From Aphidius gifuensis (lineage: Eukaryota; Arthropoda; Insecta; Hymenoptera; Braconidae): DNA of 64,000 nucleotides. The stretch's first letter is position 1. Every line of letters starts with the position of its first letter. The position numbers and the translations under genes were made by a program. Shown here piece by piece: positions 62,430 to 64,000 of this stretch. Where the stretch lies: NCBI RefSeq assembly GCF_014905175.1, contig NC_057793.1, positions 9,114,001 through 9,178,000 on the forward strand, read 5' to 3'. The notes beneath the pieces are model-generated. The model saw only the letters and a program-made list of their open reading frames with translations, was not told the origin of the DNA and did not search any database.

Positions 62430-63604
62430 GTAAATGAGAAAAAATAAAATTAAATAATTTATTAATAACTATGTATTTTAATCATGATATTGTAATTTTT
62501 TTCTTTTTAGAAAAATGCAGAAAATTATAAAACACAAACACTTGCTAATAAAACTGTTCGTAATGTTTTATGTTGGCCAGCAATTTTGATATTTCAATTA
62601 GCACCAGTATTACGTTACATTGATTGTTTTAATTTTGCATTAAAATCATATAATTACAAAGCTAAAGGTGATAATTTAAAACAAAAAAAATATTATCTTA
62701 AAATGTTAAAAGAAGAACAAGATATTGCACTTTTAAGAGTATTTGAATGTTTTCTTGAAGCAGCACCACATCAAATACTCCAACTAACAATAATGATGAT
62801 CAATCATGATGAACAAAATATCAATTCAAATTGTAAGTATATTTATTATTTACTATTAACAACTAATGTTAATATTTATTTAAATTACTATTGCAGTTAT
62901 TCATCAGTGTATTTCGATACTAAGTTCATTGATAGGAATGGGCTGGGCAATGGCATCTTATCATCGCAGTATAAGACTTGCCCAGTGGGACAAAGAAAAT
63001 ATCACTGCAATTGGAAGTTATCTACAATTTTTCTGGCACTTTTTTATCACTGGTAATTTATTTTGTTGTTTGTTAATCATCAAGATACAATTATTAAAAA
63101 TCATATTGAGATAATTCTTTTTTGTTTTTTTTAGTTTCAAGAATTGTTGCAATCAGTGCAGCAGCAACAGTATTTACAATGTACACATTAATTGTTGCAA
63201 TAGTACACTGGATTATAATGACAATTTGGATATTATTTAGACCATCTGGTGTTGAACAATTTTGTCGTGATCTTAGAAAACCTCCACATGCACGTCTTAC
63301 TATTGTTGAAAAAATTAAATCATGGCTATTTGCTTCGGTAATTGGTGTTATATCTATTTTTACATATTTAAAACCAAGTGAAGGACCAACATACTGGCGA
63401 CATGCATTTTATTATACTATTTGTGGTATTGAAAATGTTTTTGCTTGTTTAATATGGATTTATTTTGATGTTGCTGTTACAAAATGGTATTATGAATTAA
63501 TTATTATTCTTTGTACAGCTCCATTTATTCTTGGAATGTCATTTATGATTATTTATTATCAATTTTTTCATCCAGCAACTAAAAAAAATATTGTTAATCA
63601 ATAA
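62064..63604 (+). CDS. XK-related membrane protein (XKR family), complete, four exons, 437 aa
   Basis: Exons 62064-62429, 62511-62832, 62897-63052 and 63135-63604 join in frame at GT/AG sites, with introns of 64-82 bp. The start ATG sits in AATAACAATGG, a good insect context. The product has a hydrophilic N terminus (1-58), several hydrophobic segments (about 60-78, 84-112, 140-160, 190-215, 231-250, 264-281 and more to 425) and the family signature GWAMASYHRSIR at 245-256. An acidic-then-Ala/Pro segment FECFLEAAPHQILQL sits before it. Length is normal for the family. XK-family members are plasma-membrane proteins. The vertebrate Xkr8/4/9 and worm CED-8 proteins expose phosphatidylserine after caspase cleavage, while others such as XK do not. 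Here DDID/A at 32-36 looks like an N-terminal caspase site as in CED-8. I cannot say which insect paralogue this is. Confidence 0.95.
62511..62832 (+). CDS. XKR exon 2 (residues 123-229 plus 1 nt)
   Basis: Acceptor TTTTTAG after a pyrimidine tract, donor GTAAGT, ending phase 1. Encodes the PAILIFQLAPVLRY segment and the conserved FECFLEAAPHQ region. Confidence 0.93.
62897..63052 (+). CDS. XKR exon 3 (residues 230-281)
   Basis: Acceptor TTGCAG, donor GTAATT, phase 1 to phase 1. Encodes the family signature GWAMASYHRSIR and the next hydrophobic helix. Confidence 0.93.
63135..63604 (+). CDS. XKR exon 4, C-terminal exon with stop TAA
   Basis: Acceptor TTTTTTTTAG, reads from V282 to Q437 and stops at 63602-63604. 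It contains three or four hydrophobic helices and a short polar tail (HPATKKNIVNQ) without a C-terminal DxxD site, unlike vertebrate Xkr8-type proteins. Confidence 0.93.
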
Positions 63605-64000
63605 TTTATTTGATTTATTTTCTTGAGAATCTCAAATTATTTGTACCAGTGCATTTATACTTTTATAACTTTTATAATGCTTTGATTAGATTATTTTAAG
63701 GATACAATTATTAAAAAAGAAAAATATTAAACTTAACATTTTTTAAATGTTAAAATGGGTTTATATTTTTTGTTGAATGTTTATTTAATATTTAGCTCAA
63801 ATGTTGAAATTTAATATTCAAAAAAAAGTAATATTTTCAAGATAAATTTCGGAGCAAAACTGAAATATTAATTTTAGTTTTCAATTCAACAAAATATATA
63901 TTTTCAACTGCCTATTTTTGTTGAGAAAAAAATATTGATATTATCAATTAACCATGACATATTTTTATACGATAAATTAAATTTAAATAAAAAAAAATTA
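63605..64000 (+). other. 3' untranslated and downstream region of the XKR gene
   Basis: AT-rich sequence after the stop. An ATTAAA-type hexamer near 63726 and AATAAA near the window end (about 63986) are the only poly(A)-signal candidates. No further ORF. Confidence 0.5.

Overview
The window is very AT-rich eukaryotic DNA with long A and T runs, TATA-type microsatellites, small phase-matched exons separated by multi-kilobase introns, and many AT-rich dispersed repeats. Short introns with insect-like splice sites in an XK-family gene, arthropod-type TATA/Inr signals and tRNA-derived SINE sequence fit an insect. The extreme AT bias and repeat style suggest a parasitoid wasp (braconid-like), but that is inference only. 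There are no bacterial features, no CRISPR array and no rRNA genes.

Two genes are well supported. (1) On the minus strand, a split gene runs from about 59.7 kb down to 8.4 kb and continues out of the window to the left. Six exons could be joined (59675-59687, 58925-58957, 45638-46402, 40712-40765, 37292-37324, 8427-8666). Every junction has GT/AG sites and every junction is phase 1, giving about 379 residues without a stop. The product looks like a nuclear regulator: Gln and Asn tracts, a CtBP-like PLDFS motif, a Ser-rich acidic stretch, and a microexon carrying a VKEE sumoylation-type motif. The DNA-binding part, if any, lies outside the window. (2) On the plus strand, 62064-63604, a complete four-exon gene encodes a 437-residue XK-related membrane protein (apoptotic phospholipid scramblase family) with a caspase-like DDID site near the N terminus.

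Layout: 1-7053 is bounded by a pair of about 377-bp near-identical inverted arms, the left one cut by the window edge. Inside it is a compact possible transcription unit (TATA, Inr, 73-codon ORF, AATAAA) that is itself bounded by a 12-bp inverted motif related to one at the inner ends of the arms. 8.7-37.3 kb is a giant intron with four or five copies of AT-rich repeat family A, two copies of repeat family B (each with a small conserved ORF), a 1.7-kb GATC-rich foldback element with a tRNA-like promoter, a tRNA-derived SINE, a decayed ORF of unknown origin, a 351-bp MITE and several GC-richer islands that may be enhancers or antisense promoters. 37-46 kb has two microexons, two 33-bp hairpins in flanking direct repeats, and one copy each of families A and B. 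46.4-58.9 kb is a 12.5-kb intron with a GC-rich island at 47.5-47.9 kb and a family A copy. 59.7-62.0 kb is the intergenic space between the two divergently transcribed genes.

The two genes are divergent neighbours and nothing shows that they act together. Most of the unusual signal is in the mobile and repeated DNA of the long introns.
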